Origin: Roseibium aggregatum
Lineage (GTDB): Bacteria; Pseudomonadota; Alphaproteobacteria; Rhizobiales; Stappiaceae
Reading direction: 5' to 3'
NCBI RefSeq assembly: GCF_014692675.1
Contig: NZ_JABFCZ010000004.1
Span: 186,001 to 250,000, forward strand
DNA length: 64,000 bases
Made by a program: the position numbers and the translations under genes. Shown one piece after another: positions 26,448 to 35,744 of the stretch. Positions within the stretch are counted from its first letter, which is position 1; the number at the start of each line of letters is the position of its first letter. The notes under the pieces are model-generated. The model worked only from the letters and a program-made list of their open reading frames with translations. It was not told where the DNA came from and did not search any database.

Positions 26448-27374
26448 TCACTTGCCCCAGGACAGCGCCATCACATCCAGGTCGCGGGCAAGTTGGAGGA
26501 GGCGGGTTCTGGTGCGGTCGGACATGGGCTTCAGCGGATGCCGCACATGATCGCTACCGATCACGCCCCCCTCCTTGAAGATGACCTTGGCGGCCCGCAA
26601 GCCGCACTGGCGGTTTTCGTGATTGATCAGCGGCAGGCACGCCTGCCACTGCGCGAGCGCCGCATCGAGATTGCCTGCCCGGTGCTCGATCACGATCGGC
26701 CGGATCTTTTCCGGAAACATCGCCGAGGTCATGGTGCCGGTCGCGCCCGCATCGAGATCGGCCAGCAGCGTGACCGCTTCCTCGCCGTCGAACGGCCCCT
26801 TGATATGAGCACCCGCCACGTCGATCAGGGCCGCCAGCTTGTCGGCGGCAAAGGGACATTCGATCTTGAAATAGGACACCTGCTCCAGCTCCCGCGCCAG
26901 GCGGGCAAGCAGGTCGACCGACAGGTTGACGCCCGAAAGCGGCGCGTCCTGCACCATGATCGGGATCGAAACGGCGTTGTTGACCGCCTCGAAATGTTCG
27001 AAAATTCCCTGCGGCGCCGGGAACAGCCCGGAGCCGTGATAAGGCGGCATCATCATCAGCATGGAAGCGCCCATCGCCTCTGCGTCCCGAGCCCGGCGCA
27101 CCACGATGTCGGTGCAGAAATGGCTGATGGTGACGATCACCGGCACCCGGCCAGCCGCATGTTCCAGGCTGAGCCGCATCAGCAGCGCGCGTTCCTCATC
27201 GGAAAGCAGGAACTGTTCCGAATAGTTGGCAAGGATGCAGATGGCGTCGACGCCCTGGTCGATCATGCAGTCGATGACCCGGCGCATGCCGTCTTCATCG
27301 ACACGGCCATCGTCGTGAAACGGAGTTGGCGCAACCGGCAGGATCCCGGCAAGAACATCGCTCATGTCATTCAC
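26448..27374 (-). CDS. DHDPS-family dehydratase, probable 2-keto-3-deoxy-L-arabonate dehydratase
   Basis: 308-residue TIM-barrel class I aldolase-fold protein of the dihydrodipicolinate synthase/N-acetylneuraminate lyase family. Seen are the PVAPTPFHDDGRVDEDGMRR start, MMPPYHGSG with the catalytic Tyr, and the Schiff-base Lys in YFKIECPFA. IECPFA and MPPYHG are forms I associate with L-2-keto-3-deoxyarabonate dehydratase, which gives 2-oxoglutarate semialdehyde, the substrate of the dehydrogenase two genes on. An aldolase function on another sugar acid is the alternative. Overlaps the KDPGal aldolase gene by 4 nt. Confidence 0.85.
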   Translation of the reverse strand: MNDMSDVLAGILPVAPTPFHDDGRVDEDGMRRVIDCMIDQGVDAICILANYSEQFLLSDEERALLMRLSLEHAAGRVPVIVTISHFCTDIVVRRARDAEAMGASMLMMMPPYHGSGLFPAPQGIFEHFEAVNNAVSIPIMVQDAPLSGVNLSVDLLARLARELEQVSYFKIECPFAADKLAALIDVAGAHIKGPFDGEEAVTLLADLDAGATGTMTSAMFPEKIRPIVIEHRAGNLDAALAQWQACLPLINHENRQCGLRAAKVIFKEGGVIGSDHVRHPLKPMSDRTRTRLLQLARDLDVMALSWGK

Positions 27375-27991
27375 TCTCCAGAACTATCAGGGGCGGCCTC
27401 GTCATAGGCGGCCACGATCTCGCGGGCTTTTGCAGCGACCGCATCCGGCGTATCGCCGGGCTTGTAAAGGGCGGTGCCGATGCCGAACCCGGCCGCTCCC
27501 GCCTTCAGCCAATCGGAAAAATTCGAGGCGGACGCGCCGCCGACCGCATAGACATCCACCGCCTCCGGCAACACGGCCTTCAGGGCCTTCAGCCCGTCCG
27601 GACCGGCGAGAGACGCCGGAAACAGCTTGATCGCCTTCGCCCCGGCGCCGATCGCGGCGAAACACTCCGTCGGCGTGAACACCCCCGGCATGGACACCAT
27701 GGAAAGCGCGACAGTCCGCGCGATCACGTCCCGGTCGCAGTTGGGGGAGACGACGAGTTTCCCGCCCGCGTCCCGCACCCGTTCCACATCCGCCGGATCG
27801 ATCACCGTTCCCGCGCCGATCAGGGCGTCATTGCCATAGGCCTTCGCAAGCCGGCCGATGCTGTCGAACGGTTTCGGCGAATTGAGCGGCACCTCGATCA
27901 TCGTGATCCCGGCCTCCAGCAGGACGGCTCCAATATCCAGGGCCTCATCGGGCGTGATCCCGCGCAGGATGGCGACAAGCTTCCGAGTCAT
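27371..27991 (-). CDS. dgoA: 2-dehydro-3-deoxy-6-phosphogalactonate aldolase
   Basis: 206 residues, KDPG/KDPGal aldolase family. VAILRGITPDEALDIGAVL at the N-terminus, the catalytic Glu in MIEVPLNSPKPFDS, LIGAGTVIDPADVERV and the Schiff-base Lys in AIKLFPASLAGPDGLKAL fit. The NSP after EVPL is the galacto-type form (KDPG aldolases usually have RT there). It splits KDPGal into pyruvate and glyceraldehyde 3-phosphate. Coupled by 4-nt overlaps to both the DgoK kinase upstream and the dehydratase downstream. Confidence 0.9.
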   Translation of the reverse strand: MTRKLVAILRGITPDEALDIGAVLLEAGITMIEVPLNSPKPFDSIGRLAKAYGNDALIGAGTVIDPADVERVRDAGGKLVVSPNCDRDVIARTVALSMVSMPGVFTPTECFAAIGAGAKAIKLFPASLAGPDGLKALKAVLPEAVDVYAVGGASASNFSDWLKAGAAGFGIGTALYKPGDTPDAVAAKAREIVAAYDEAAPDSSGE

Positions 27992-28923
27992 GACTGGGTC
28001 TCCAGCATTGCCGCGCGCGCCTGCTTCAGACCGGCCAGCGTCAGGGCTTCCGCATCTTCGCGCACAGGGCTCGCCCCTGCCGTCTCGAGTGCACTGGCAT
28101 AGGCATCGATCAGGGCGCCGCTGCCGACGACATGAACGGGTTTCCCATCCCACTGCGGCCTTGTCGCCGCAAGTTCCGCACCGATCAGCAAGCCGGACAG
28201 GCGGGAGCGTGCGGCTGCCCCGTCCGCCTTTCCCACCAGTCCGGACGCGCGGATTGCAAACAGGGCACCGGTGAGCCCGGCCGGATCGGCCAGCATATCC
28301 TCGACCGCCTCTGCGAAGGCGGCCGCGTTCTCGCCCTCGGGTGCAATCGAATGGCGCAGGAGCGAATGGCCGGCGATCACGGAAAACAGTTCACCTGTCA
28401 TGAAGGTCCGAAAGCCGGCAATCCGTCCGCCTTCGAGACGAACCCATTTGCTGTGGGTCCCGGGCAGGCAGACGGTCGCATCCACCGGACCGAGGGTTGC
28501 TGCCAGTCCTGCAAGCTGGGTTTCCTCACCACGCATGACATCCGCCGGTTCCATCTGGCAAACGCCGGGAAGAATGGAGACCGACAGTCTTGCATCCCTT
28601 GTCGGAATGCGGGTCATCTCGCCACCAGCGAAAACGGCACAGGGCGCTTGTCGATAACCCGCGTCCTTCCATCCCTGTTTCGCTCCGGCCATGCCGCAGA
28701 CGATCACCGGCACGGAGCGTGCCGCCGTCTCCGGCAGCCAGGTCCGGACATGGCTCATCAAAACAGGTTCGTAGTCGGCAGGTGCAAGACCACTCATGCC
28801 TTCCTGGGACACCGCCGTTGCAAGCACCTCTCCCTCGCGTCCGAGCGCCCAGACCCGCAAGGTGCTGGTGCCCCAGTCGACGGCAATCCAGTCCGGTGCG
28901 GTTATGGTGCTGCTTCCCGCCAT
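27988..28923 (-). CDS. dgoK: 2-dehydro-3-deoxygalactonokinase
   Basis: 311 residues from ATG 28923. The ASKHA-type phosphate loop AVDWGTSTLRVWAL, then VIVCGMAGAKQGWKDAGY and CLPGTHSKWVRLEGG, are signatures of DgoK. It phosphorylates 2-keto-3-deoxy-D-galactonate to KDPGal for the aldolase encoded immediately downstream. Upstream in-frame Met codons would overlap the dehydrogenase gene and are rejected. Its presence is what adds the DeLey-Doudoroff galactose route to an otherwise arabinose-type operon. Confidence 0.92.
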   Translation of the reverse strand: MAGSSTITAPDWIAVDWGTSTLRVWALGREGEVLATAVSQEGMSGLAPADYEPVLMSHVRTWLPETAARSVPVIVCGMAGAKQGWKDAGYRQAPCAVFAGGEMTRIPTRDARLSVSILPGVCQMEPADVMRGEETQLAGLAATLGPVDATVCLPGTHSKWVRLEGGRIAGFRTFMTGELFSVIAGHSLLRHSIAPEGENAAAFAEAVEDMLADPAGLTGALFAIRASGLVGKADGAAARSRLSGLLIGAELAATRPQWDGKPVHVVGSGALIDAYASALETAGASPVREDAEALTLAGLKQARAAMLETQS

Positions 28924-28927
28924 GGCT

Positions 28928-29869
28928 TCACTCGATGAACGGTTCGACGGTGACCCGCCGGCCAAGCAGGAAAGCATCCGCCACATGCATCAAGGGCGAG
29001 AGATCCATGTCGATCCCGCCGGTGCGCACCAGCTTCGCCATACGTGCATAGAGACGCGGATATTCGCCGGCGAACGGGTTGCCCTCTTCATGGACTTCCG
29101 CCTGAACGATGTCGTCGATGGCAAGCTTCGCGCCGCCGTCAGCAAGTTCGAGGCTGCCGTCGTCCGTTTCTATCGAAATGGTCCAGATCTGCTCACCCTC
29201 CTGCCGGAAATCGAACACCGCCGTGACCTCGGCGCCGTCCGGATGGACGAATGCCAGGTCCGCCGCAATCGGGGTTTCGCAGTTTTCCGGGAAGAACAGC
29301 TCGGCTGCGGAAAGATGCACCGGAACGGGAAGGATTTCCGTCACGATGGAAAGCGCATTGATGCCCGGGTCGAACACGCCGAGACCGCCCGCCTTCCAGA
29401 TCCAGACCTGACCCGGATGCCAGCGGCGCACGTCCTCTTTCCACGTCACGGTCAGGCTGCGCAGGCGCCGGGTCGAAAGCCAGGCCTTGGCGGCCGCCAC
29501 CTGGGCCGCTTCCCGCGAATGCCAGGTCGCATAGATCGAAACGCCCGCGTCCTGTGCCATCGCCTCCAGCATCCGGCATTCCGACAGGGTCGCGCCCGGT
29601 GGCTTTTCCAGCATCACATGACGCCCTGCCCGGATCGCTTCGGCCGCATAGTCGAAACGCGGCACCGGCGGCAGACACAAAGACACGACCTCGATGTCAG
29701 GACGGTCTCTCAGCATCGCGGAAAAATCACTGTAGCTTTCCACGCCCTCAACGGTTCCATGCCGGGAAACCGTCGCAGCCAGGTCCCAGTCCGCGGATGC
29801 ATTAATCGTCGGAACGTGCTGATCGATCGCAATCTTGCCGATCCCAACGAGTGCCACTTTCAATGCCAT
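28928..29869 (-). CDS. Gfo/Idh/MocA-family sugar 1-dehydrogenase (D-galactose/L-arabinose)
   Basis: 313 residues. A Rossmann start (KVALVGIGKIAIDQHVPTI), the catalytic EKPPGATLSE (Lys of the EKP motif near 94), WHSREAAQVAAAKAWL and the substrate loop WIWKAGGLGVFDPGINAL are those of galactose dehydrogenase Gal and L-arabinose 1-dehydrogenase AraA. D-galactose and L-arabinose differ only at C6, and enzymes of this group usually oxidise both, as well as D-fucose, to the lactone. Its stop is 4 nt before the kinase start. It begins in a TGATG overlap with the dehydratase gene. Confidence 0.9.
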   Translation of the reverse strand: MALKVALVGIGKIAIDQHVPTINASADWDLAATVSRHGTVEGVESYSDFSAMLRDRPDIEVVSLCLPPVPRFDYAAEAIRAGRHVMLEKPPGATLSECRMLEAMAQDAGVSIYATWHSREAAQVAAAKAWLSTRRLRSLTVTWKEDVRRWHPGQVWIWKAGGLGVFDPGINALSIVTEILPVPVHLSAAELFFPENCETPIAADLAFVHPDGAEVTAVFDFRQEGEQIWTISIETDDGSLELADGGAKLAIDDIVQAEVHEEGNPFAGEYPRLYARMAKLVRTGGIDMDLSPLMHVADAFLLGRRVTVEPFIE

Positions 29870-31611
29870 CAGTGAGAGTCCTTGCCTACAGGCGCGCCGC
29901 GGCAGCCTTTGAGAAAATCGAGATCGGCGCCCGTGTCCGCTCCCTGCACATGGGTCTGATGCAGCCAGGCATAACCGGAAGGCGCCTGATCCGCCGGCGG
30001 CACCCAGGCCGCCAGCCTTTCGGCCAGTTCCTCGTCCGGGATATCGACATGAAGCCGGCGCGCCTCCACGTCGAGTTCGATCATGTCGCCGTTGCGGATC
30101 ACCGCGAGCGGACCGCCTGCCGCGGCTTCCGGCGAGGTATGCAAGACGACGGTGCCATAAGCTGTTCCGGACATGCGCGCATCGGAAATGCGCACCATGT
30201 CGGTGATGCCTTTCTTCAGAACCTTCGGCGGCAGGCCCATGTTGCCGACCTCCGCCATGCCCGGATAGCCCTTCGGTCCGCAGTTCTTCAAAACCATGAC
30301 GCAGGTCTCGTCGATATCGAGCGCGTCGTCATTGATCTTGGCCTTGTAGTCGTCGATATCCTCGAACACCACGGCCCGGCCCCGGTGCTTCATCAGGTGG
30401 GCCGAAGAGGCCGACGGCTTGATCACCGCCCCCTTGGGCGCGAGGTTGCCTTTCAGCACCGCGATCCCGCCATGCTGCGTCAGCGCCTTTTCCAGCGGCA
30501 GGATGACGTCCTCGTTGTGATTGACCGCGTTCTTCACCTCGTCCCAGATCGCCCCGCCGGAGACGGTCAGCGCATCCTTGTGCAGCATGCCGGCCTCTCC
30601 CAGCCGCTTCAGGACGACCGGCAGGCCGCCGGCATAGAAGAACTCTTCCATCAGATATTCGCCCGACGGCATCAGGTTGACGATGGTCGCCACGTCGCGG
30701 CCGAGGCGGTCCCAGTCGTCCAGCGTCAGATCGATGCCGACACGTCCGGCAATCGCCAAGAGATGGATCACCGCATTGGTGGAGCCGCCGATCGCGCCGT
30801 TGGTGCGGATAGCGTTCTCGAACGCCTGCCGGGTCATGACGTCGGAGGGCTTCAGGTCGTCCTTGACCATCTCAACGATCCGCCTGCCGGACATCTGCGC
30901 CATCACCCGGCGGCGGCTGTCGACGGCCGGGATCGCCGCATTGCCGGAAAGCGCCATGCCGAGCGCCTCCGCCATGGACGCCATGGTGCTGGCCGTGCCC
31001 ATGGTGTTGCACGTGCCGGAAGAGCGGGACATGGACGCCTCGGCTTCCAGGAAGTCTTCCTGGGTCATTTCCCCGGCCTTCACCGCTTCGGAGAACTTCC
31101 ACAAATGGGTGCCGGAGCCGACCCGTTCGCCGCGGAAATAGCCGTTGAGCATCGGCCCGCCGGTGACGACGATCGACGGCAGGTCGGTGGAGGCGGCGGC
31201 CATCAGCAGGGACGGCGTGGTCTTGTCGCAACCGACCAGCAAAACGGCGCCGTCAATCGGCTGGCCGCGCATGGCCTCTTCCACAGCCATGGCCGCCAGA
31301 TTACGGAACATCATCGCCGTCGGCCGGTAGGTGTTTTCCGACGCGGAGAACGCCGGCACCTCGACCGGGAACCCTCCGGCCTCCCAGACACCGGCCTTCA
31401 CCTTTTCCGCCAGTTCGCGCAGATGGCCGTTGCACGGTGTCAGGTCGGACCAGGTGTTGAGGATGCCGATCACCGGGCGGCCGTCGAACAGGTCGTGCGG
31501 ATAGCCCTGGTTCTTCATCCAGCCGCGGTGGTAGATGACATCGCGCGAGGTCCCGCCATACCATTCCTGCGAGCGCAGCTTGCGCGGCCATTGTGCCGGC
31601 TTGAAACTCAT
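29869..31611 (-). CDS. IlvD/Edd-family sugar-acid dehydratase (arabonate/galactonate)
   Basis: 580 residues from ATG 31611, preceded by AAGGGTG. Iron-sulfur cysteines appear in DLTPCNGHLRELAEKVK, LLVGCDKTTPSLLMAA and SSGTCNTMGTASTMASMAEA, and the C-terminal SDARMSGTAYGTVVLHTSPE is conserved. The N-terminal SQEWYGGTSRDVIYHRGWMK is typical of L-arabonate dehydratases and its relatives rather than of dihydroxyacid dehydratase. It converts L-arabonate to 2-keto-3-deoxyarabonate, and probably also D-galactonate to KDGal, since no other dehydratase is present in the operon to feed DgoK. Confidence 0.9.
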   Translation of the reverse strand: MSFKPAQWPRKLRSQEWYGGTSRDVIYHRGWMKNQGYPHDLFDGRPVIGILNTWSDLTPCNGHLRELAEKVKAGVWEAGGFPVEVPAFSASENTYRPTAMMFRNLAAMAVEEAMRGQPIDGAVLLVGCDKTTPSLLMAAASTDLPSIVVTGGPMLNGYFRGERVGSGTHLWKFSEAVKAGEMTQEDFLEAEASMSRSSGTCNTMGTASTMASMAEALGMALSGNAAIPAVDSRRRVMAQMSGRRIVEMVKDDLKPSDVMTRQAFENAIRTNGAIGGSTNAVIHLLAIAGRVGIDLTLDDWDRLGRDVATIVNLMPSGEYLMEEFFYAGGLPVVLKRLGEAGMLHKDALTVSGGAIWDEVKNAVNHNEDVILPLEKALTQHGGIAVLKGNLAPKGAVIKPSASSAHLMKHRGRAVVFEDIDDYKAKINDDALDIDETCVMVLKNCGPKGYPGMAEVGNMGLPPKVLKKGITDMVRISDARMSGTAYGTVVLHTSPEAAAGGPLAVIRNGDMIELDVEARRLHVDIPDEELAERLAAWVPPADQAPSGYAWLHQTHVQGADTGADLDFLKGCRGAPVGKDSH

Positions 31612-31670
31612 GTGATCACCCTTGAGGGTCTGCGGCAGCGGCGTCGCCCGGGCATCGGGCGACATCACCG

Positions 31671-32873
31671 TCAGCCCTGTTTCTGTTTGTTGTAGACGTC
31701 GAAGAAGACGGCGGCGAGCAGCACCAGCCCCTTGATGACCTGCTGGTAGTCGATGCCGATCCCCATGATGGACATGCCGTTGTTCATCACACCCATGATG
31801 AAGGCGCCGACCACCGCGCCGACGATCTTGCCGACCCCGCCGGACATGGATGCCCCGCCGATGAAGACGGCGGCGATCACGTCCAGCTCGACGGCGAACC
31901 CCGCCTTGGGTGTCGCGGTGTTCAGGCGTGCGGCGAAGATCAGGCCGGCAAGGGCTGCAAGCATGCCCATGTTGATGAACGCCAGGAAGGTCAGCCGCTC
32001 CGTCTTGATGCCCGACAGCTTCGCCGCCTTCTCGTTACCGCCGAGCGCATAGATCCGGCGGCCGAGGGTCGTGTTCTCCGTGACGAAAGCATAGATCACC
32101 GTGAGCAGGACCATGGAGATCAGCACGTTCGGCAGCCCGCGGAAGGTCGACAGCTTGTAGGCGATGAACAAGAGCGCACCGGCGACGATGACATTGCGGA
32201 CGAAGAAGAACGCCGGCGGCTCAAGTTCCATCCCGTAGCGGCGGTTATGGGTCCGGTCGCGCACGCCCAGCCAGATGATCAGGGCAACGGCGACGAGACC
32301 CGCGGCAAGCGCGGTGCCGTTCGGGCGGCCGATGCCGAAGATATCCGGAATGAAGCCGGTGGACAGCAACTGGAAGCTTTTAGGGAACGGGCCGACCGAC
32401 TGGCCTTCGAGCAGCCACAGGGACAGGCCGCGAAAGACGAGCATGCCCGCGAGCGTCACGATGAAGGAGGGAATTTTCCAGTAGGCGACGAAATAGCCCT
32501 GCGCCGCGCCGATGCCCATACCCACGATGAGGCAGGCCGGAATGGTCATGTAAACGGGTAAGTCCAGTTCCACGATCATCACCGCGGCAAGCGCACCGAT
32601 GAAGCCCATCACCGAGCCGACCGACAGGTCGATATTGCCCGACACGATGACGACCAGCATGCCCAGCGCCATGATGATGATGTAGCTGTTCTGCAGGAAC
32701 AGGTTGGTGATGTTGACCGGGCGCAGCAACGTCCCGTCGGTGACGATCTGGAAGAACGCCATGATGGCGATCAGCGCGAACAGCAGTCCGTATTCGCGCA
32801 GATGCTTCGCCAGATAAGCACCAATCCCGTTTGCCTTCCCGGTATGGCCTTCGGCCGCCTGTGCCGTTTCCAT
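31671..32873 (-). CDS. gguB: Multiple-sugar ABC transporter permease, GguB/MmsB-like
   Basis: 400 residues with about ten membrane spans, BPD_transp_2 family, carrying ALGMLVVIVSGNIDLSVGSV near residue 65. Its length and the YRRYGMELEPP-type cytosolic segment around 210 match GguB/MmsB/XylH permeases, which form homodimers. It follows the ATPase gene by 12 nt and precedes the dehydratase by 59 nt. With the ChvE-like protein and the GguA-like ATPase it imports galactose, arabinose or related aldoses. Confidence 0.9.
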   Translation of the reverse strand: METAQAAEGHTGKANGIGAYLAKHLREYGLLFALIAIMAFFQIVTDGTLLRPVNITNLFLQNSYIIIMALGMLVVIVSGNIDLSVGSVMGFIGALAAVMIVELDLPVYMTIPACLIVGMGIGAAQGYFVAYWKIPSFIVTLAGMLVFRGLSLWLLEGQSVGPFPKSFQLLSTGFIPDIFGIGRPNGTALAAGLVAVALIIWLGVRDRTHNRRYGMELEPPAFFFVRNVIVAGALLFIAYKLSTFRGLPNVLISMVLLTVIYAFVTENTTLGRRIYALGGNEKAAKLSGIKTERLTFLAFINMGMLAALAGLIFAARLNTATPKAGFAVELDVIAAVFIGGASMSGGVGKIVGAVVGAFIMGVMNNGMSIMGIGIDYQQVIKGLVLLAAVFFDVYNKQKQG

Positions 32874-32885
32874 CCGTTTTCTCCC

Positions 32886-34406
32886 CTATACCCTGACTAT
32901 GAGCGACATGATGCGCTCCTGGCTGGCCTCTTCCGCCGGCATTTCGCCGACGAGGGCGCCCTCGTTCATGACGTAGATGCGATCGCACATGCCGAGCATT
33001 TCCGGCATCTCGGACGAGATCATGATGACCCCTTTGCCCTCCGCCGAAAGCTCGTTGATGATGTTGTAGATCTCGAACTTCGCCCCGACATCGATGCCCC
33101 GGGTGGGCTCGTCGAGGATCAGGACGTCCGGTCCGGCAAAGAGCCATTTCGACAGGACGACCTTCTGCTGATTGCCGCCCGACAGGTTGACTACCTTCTG
33201 GAACACGGACGGCGTGCGGATATTCATCGCCTCGCGGTATTTCTCCGCGACCTGGGTCTCGCGTGCCTCGCTGATGACGCCGCGCCCGGATACAGCGGGC
33301 AGGTTGGCAAGCGTGATGTTGCGCTCGATGGTCTCGTCCAGAATGAGCCCGAGGCTCTTCCGGTCTTCGGTCACATAGGCAAGCCCGGCGCCGATCGCCC
33401 GGTCAACGGTGGAAACGTCGACCGGCTTGCCGCGCATCAGCACCTCGCCGGAAATGTTGCGGCCGTAGCTGCGCCCGAAAATGCTCATGGCCAGTTCGGT
33501 CCGCCCGGAGCCCATCAGCCCGGCGATCCCGACCACCTCGCCGGCACGCACGGTCAGGTTGGCGTTGCGGATCACCTGGCGATCGGAATGTTCCGGATGC
33601 CAGACGTTCCAGTTGCGCACCTCCATCAGCGGTTCGCCGGCGCGCCGTTGCCGCGCGGGATAGCGGTGGGCCATGTCACGCCCGACCATGTCGCGCACAA
33701 TCCGGTCCTCGGTGATGTCCTCGGTGCGCGCATCCATGGTGGAAATCACCGCCCCGTCCCGGATCACCGTGACGCTGTCTGCAATACGGCGGACCTCGTT
33801 CAGCTTGTGGCTGATGATGATCGAGGTGACGCCGTGCGCTTTGAGTTCCAGGAGCAGGTCGAGAAGCGCCTGGCTGTCGCTTTCCGACAGGGCCGCCGTC
33901 GGCTCGTCCAGGATCAACAGCCGCACGTCCTTGGACAGCGCCTTGGCGATCTCGACAAGTTGCTGCTTGCCCACGCCGAGGCTGTCCACCAGCGTGGAGG
34001 GAGTTTCCGCCAACCCCACCTTCCGCAGCAGACCCTCGGTCCGCTGGAAGGTCTCGCGCCAGTTGACGACACCGTTGCGCGCGCACTCGTTGCCCAGGAA
34101 CAGGTTCTCGGCAATCGACAGCAGCGGCACGAGCGCCAGTTCCTGGTGAATGATGATGATGCCGACGGATTCGCTGTCCTTGATCCCGCCGAAGGACGCC
34201 AGATGCCCGTCGTAATGAATTTCGCCGTCATAGCTGCCGGCGGGATAGACGCCGGAGAGAACCTTCATCAGCGTGGATTTTCCCGCGCCGTTCTCGCCGA
34301 CCAGCGCATGGATCTCTCCCTCGGCGACGGAAAGGTTCACCGCATCGAGCGCCTTGACGCCCGGAAATGTCTTGGTGATGGAGCGCATCTCCAGCAGGGG
34401 TGTCAT
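32886..34406 (-). CDS. gguA: Multiple-sugar ABC transporter ATP-binding protein, GguA/MmsA-like
   Basis: 506 residues, two fused ABC cassettes. N-terminal domain: Walker [10 protein letters not shown] near 38, signature-like [15 protein letters not shown], Walker [15 protein letters not shown]-terminal domain: degenerate Walker [10 protein letters not shown], signature [29 protein letters not shown]. This arrangement and the 12-nt spacing to the permease match gguA of the agrobacterial chvE-gguAB locus. Energises sugar uptake. Confidence 0.92.
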   Translation of the reverse strand: MTPLLEMRSITKTFPGVKALDAVNLSVAEGEIHALVGENGAGKSTLMKVLSGVYPAGSYDGEIHYDGHLASFGGIKDSESVGIIIIHQELALVPLLSIAENLFLGNECARNGVVNWRETFQRTEGLLRKVGLAETPSTLVDSLGVGKQQLVEIAKALSKDVRLLILDEPTAALSESDSQALLDLLLELKAHGVTSIIISHKLNEVRRIADSVTVIRDGAVISTMDARTEDITEDRIVRDMVGRDMAHRYPARQRRAGEPLMEVRNWNVWHPEHSDRQVIRNANLTVRAGEVVGIAGLMGSGRTELAMSIFGRSYGRNISGEVLMRGKPVDVSTVDRAIGAGLAYVTEDRKSLGLILDETIERNITLANLPAVSGRGVISEARETQVAEKYREAMNIRTPSVFQKVVNLSGGNQQKVVLSKWLFAGPDVLILDEPTRGIDVGAKFEIYNIINELSAEGKGVIMISSEMPEMLGMCDRIYVMNEGALVGEMPAEEASQERIMSLIVRV

Positions 34407-34471
34407 CGCCTACCCTCGATATGCCTGGCCTCGATAGGCCTTGATAGCTCTGAATGTGCAGTCAGGATCGT

Positions 34472-34497
34472 CCGCCCGCGTGCGACCACGCGGGCGG
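34472..34497 (-). terminator. Hairpin between chvE and gguA
   Basis: CCGCCCGCGTG (34472-34482) pairs perfectly with CACGCGGGCGG (34487-34497) around a CGAC tetraloop: 11 GC-rich base pairs with no U-run. It lies 22 nt after the chvE stop codon. Best read as an mRNA stabiliser or leaky attenuator that keeps binding-protein expression above that of the membrane components. Confidence 0.55.
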
Positions 34498-34518
34498 GAG
34501 TGTCGTGAAGCCTTGAGC

Positions 34519-35583
34519 TTACTTGATCTGATCCATCGTGTAGTAGCCGGAGCCGATCAGCACCTTTTCCCAGTTCGATGCATCGACCGAGACCGGTTCG
34601 AGCAGGTAGGAGGGAACGACCTTGACGCCGTTGTCATAGGTCTCGGTGTCGTTGATTTCCGGCACGCTGCCCTGCAGCAGCGCATCGACCATGCCGACGG
34701 TCACGCGGGCCAGTTCGCGCGTATCCTTGAACACGGTCGAGTACTGTTCGCCCGCCAGGATCGACTTGACCGAAGGAACTTCGGCGTCCTGGCCGGTGAC
34801 GATCGGCATCTTCAGATCGCCGGAGCCGTAGCCCACGCCCTTGAGGGAGGACAGGATCCCGATGGACAGGCCGTCATAGGGCGACAACACGCCGTTGACC
34901 TGCTTGTCGGTGTAGTAGGCGGACAGAAGGTTGTCCATGCGGGCCTGTGCCACGGCACCGTCCCAGCGGAGGGTACCGACCGTATCCATGCCCATCTGGC
35001 CGGAAACGATATTGACCTTGCCGGCATCGATCAGCGGCTGCAGTACGGACATGGCGCCGTTGTAGAAGAAATAGGCGTTGTTGTCGTCCGGAGACCCGCC
35101 GAACAGTTCGACGTTGTAAGGCCCGTCGCCGAAACGTTCCTTCAGGCCGTTGACCAGCGAGGTCGCCTGCTGCACGCCGACCTTGAAGTTGTCGAAGGTG
35201 GCGTAGTAGTCGACGTTGCCGCTGTCGCGGATCAGGCGGTCATAGGCGATCACCTTGATGCCGGAGGCGGCCGCGTTTTCAAGCGCGTTCGACAGGGTCG
35301 TGCCGTCGATGGCCGCGATCACCAGCACATTGACGCCCTTGGTGATCATGTTCTCGATCTGGGCAAGCTGGTTCGGAATATCGTCTTCGGCGTATTGCAG
35401 ATCGGTTTCATAACCGGCCTTAGTAAACTGCTCCACCATCGAGTTGCCGTCGGAAATCCAGCGGGCCGACGATTTGGTCGGCATCGCGATACCGACGGTG
35501 CCCTTGTCCTGAGCGAATGCAGGGGCGGTCAGCAGGCCTGCGCCAAGCGCGGCCGAAGCCAGCAGGGAAATCAGCTTTCTCAT
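34519..35583 (-). CDS. chvE: Sugar-binding periplasmic protein, ChvE-like
   Basis: 354 residues from ATG 35583, with GGGAGGA upstream. Signal peptide of about 23 residues ([24 protein letters not shown]). [59 protein letters not shown] and [19 protein letters not shown] are ChvE hallmarks. In Agrobacterium, ChvE binds galactose, glucose, arabinose and other aldoses for uptake and for virulence signalling. Here it heads the catabolic operon and faces gbpR, so an arabinose/galactose uptake role is clear. A signalling role cannot be judged. Confidence 0.93.
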   Translation of the reverse strand: MRKLISLLASAALGAGLLTAPAFAQDKGTVGIAMPTKSSARWISDGNSMVEQFTKAGYETDLQYAEDDIPNQLAQIENMITKGVNVLVIAAIDGTTLSNALENAAASGIKVIAYDRLIRDSGNVDYYATFDNFKVGVQQATSLVNGLKERFGDGPYNVELFGGSPDDNNAYFFYNGAMSVLQPLIDAGKVNIVSGQMGMDTVGTLRWDGAVAQARMDNLLSAYYTDKQVNGVLSPYDGLSIGILSSLKGVGYGSGDLKMPIVTGQDAEVPSVKSILAGEQYSTVFKDTRELARVTVGMVDALLQGSVPEINDTETYDNGVKVVPSYLLEPVSVDASNWEKVLIGSGYYTMDQIK

Positions 35584-35744
35584 AAAATCCTCCCGAATTT
35601 TTGACGCGCGCCACCTGCATATGTCTCTCCCACAGGCGGCGCTTGCGCCGGATCCCATTGATCCTGCGCCGACTAAACGGCGTCGCTACATGCATTGCAA
35701 ATGCCTAGATTGACAATCTGCATACCAAAACTGATAACTAAATC
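35584..35744. promoter_or_regulatory. Divergent chvE/gbpR promoter region with imperfect dyad
   Basis: 161 bp between the two start codons. At 35701-35723 lies the dyad ATGC-N2-AGATT-GAC-AATCT-GCAT, the only evident symmetry, 22 bp before the gbpR start. It is a good candidate for the GbpR-binding site. Promoter hexamers are not clear enough to mark. Confidence 0.45.

Noticed and set aside
29851..31695. 614-codon plus-strand frame across the IlvD/Edd gene
   Set aside because: Antisense shadow; the minus strand carries the conserved iron-sulfur dehydratase.
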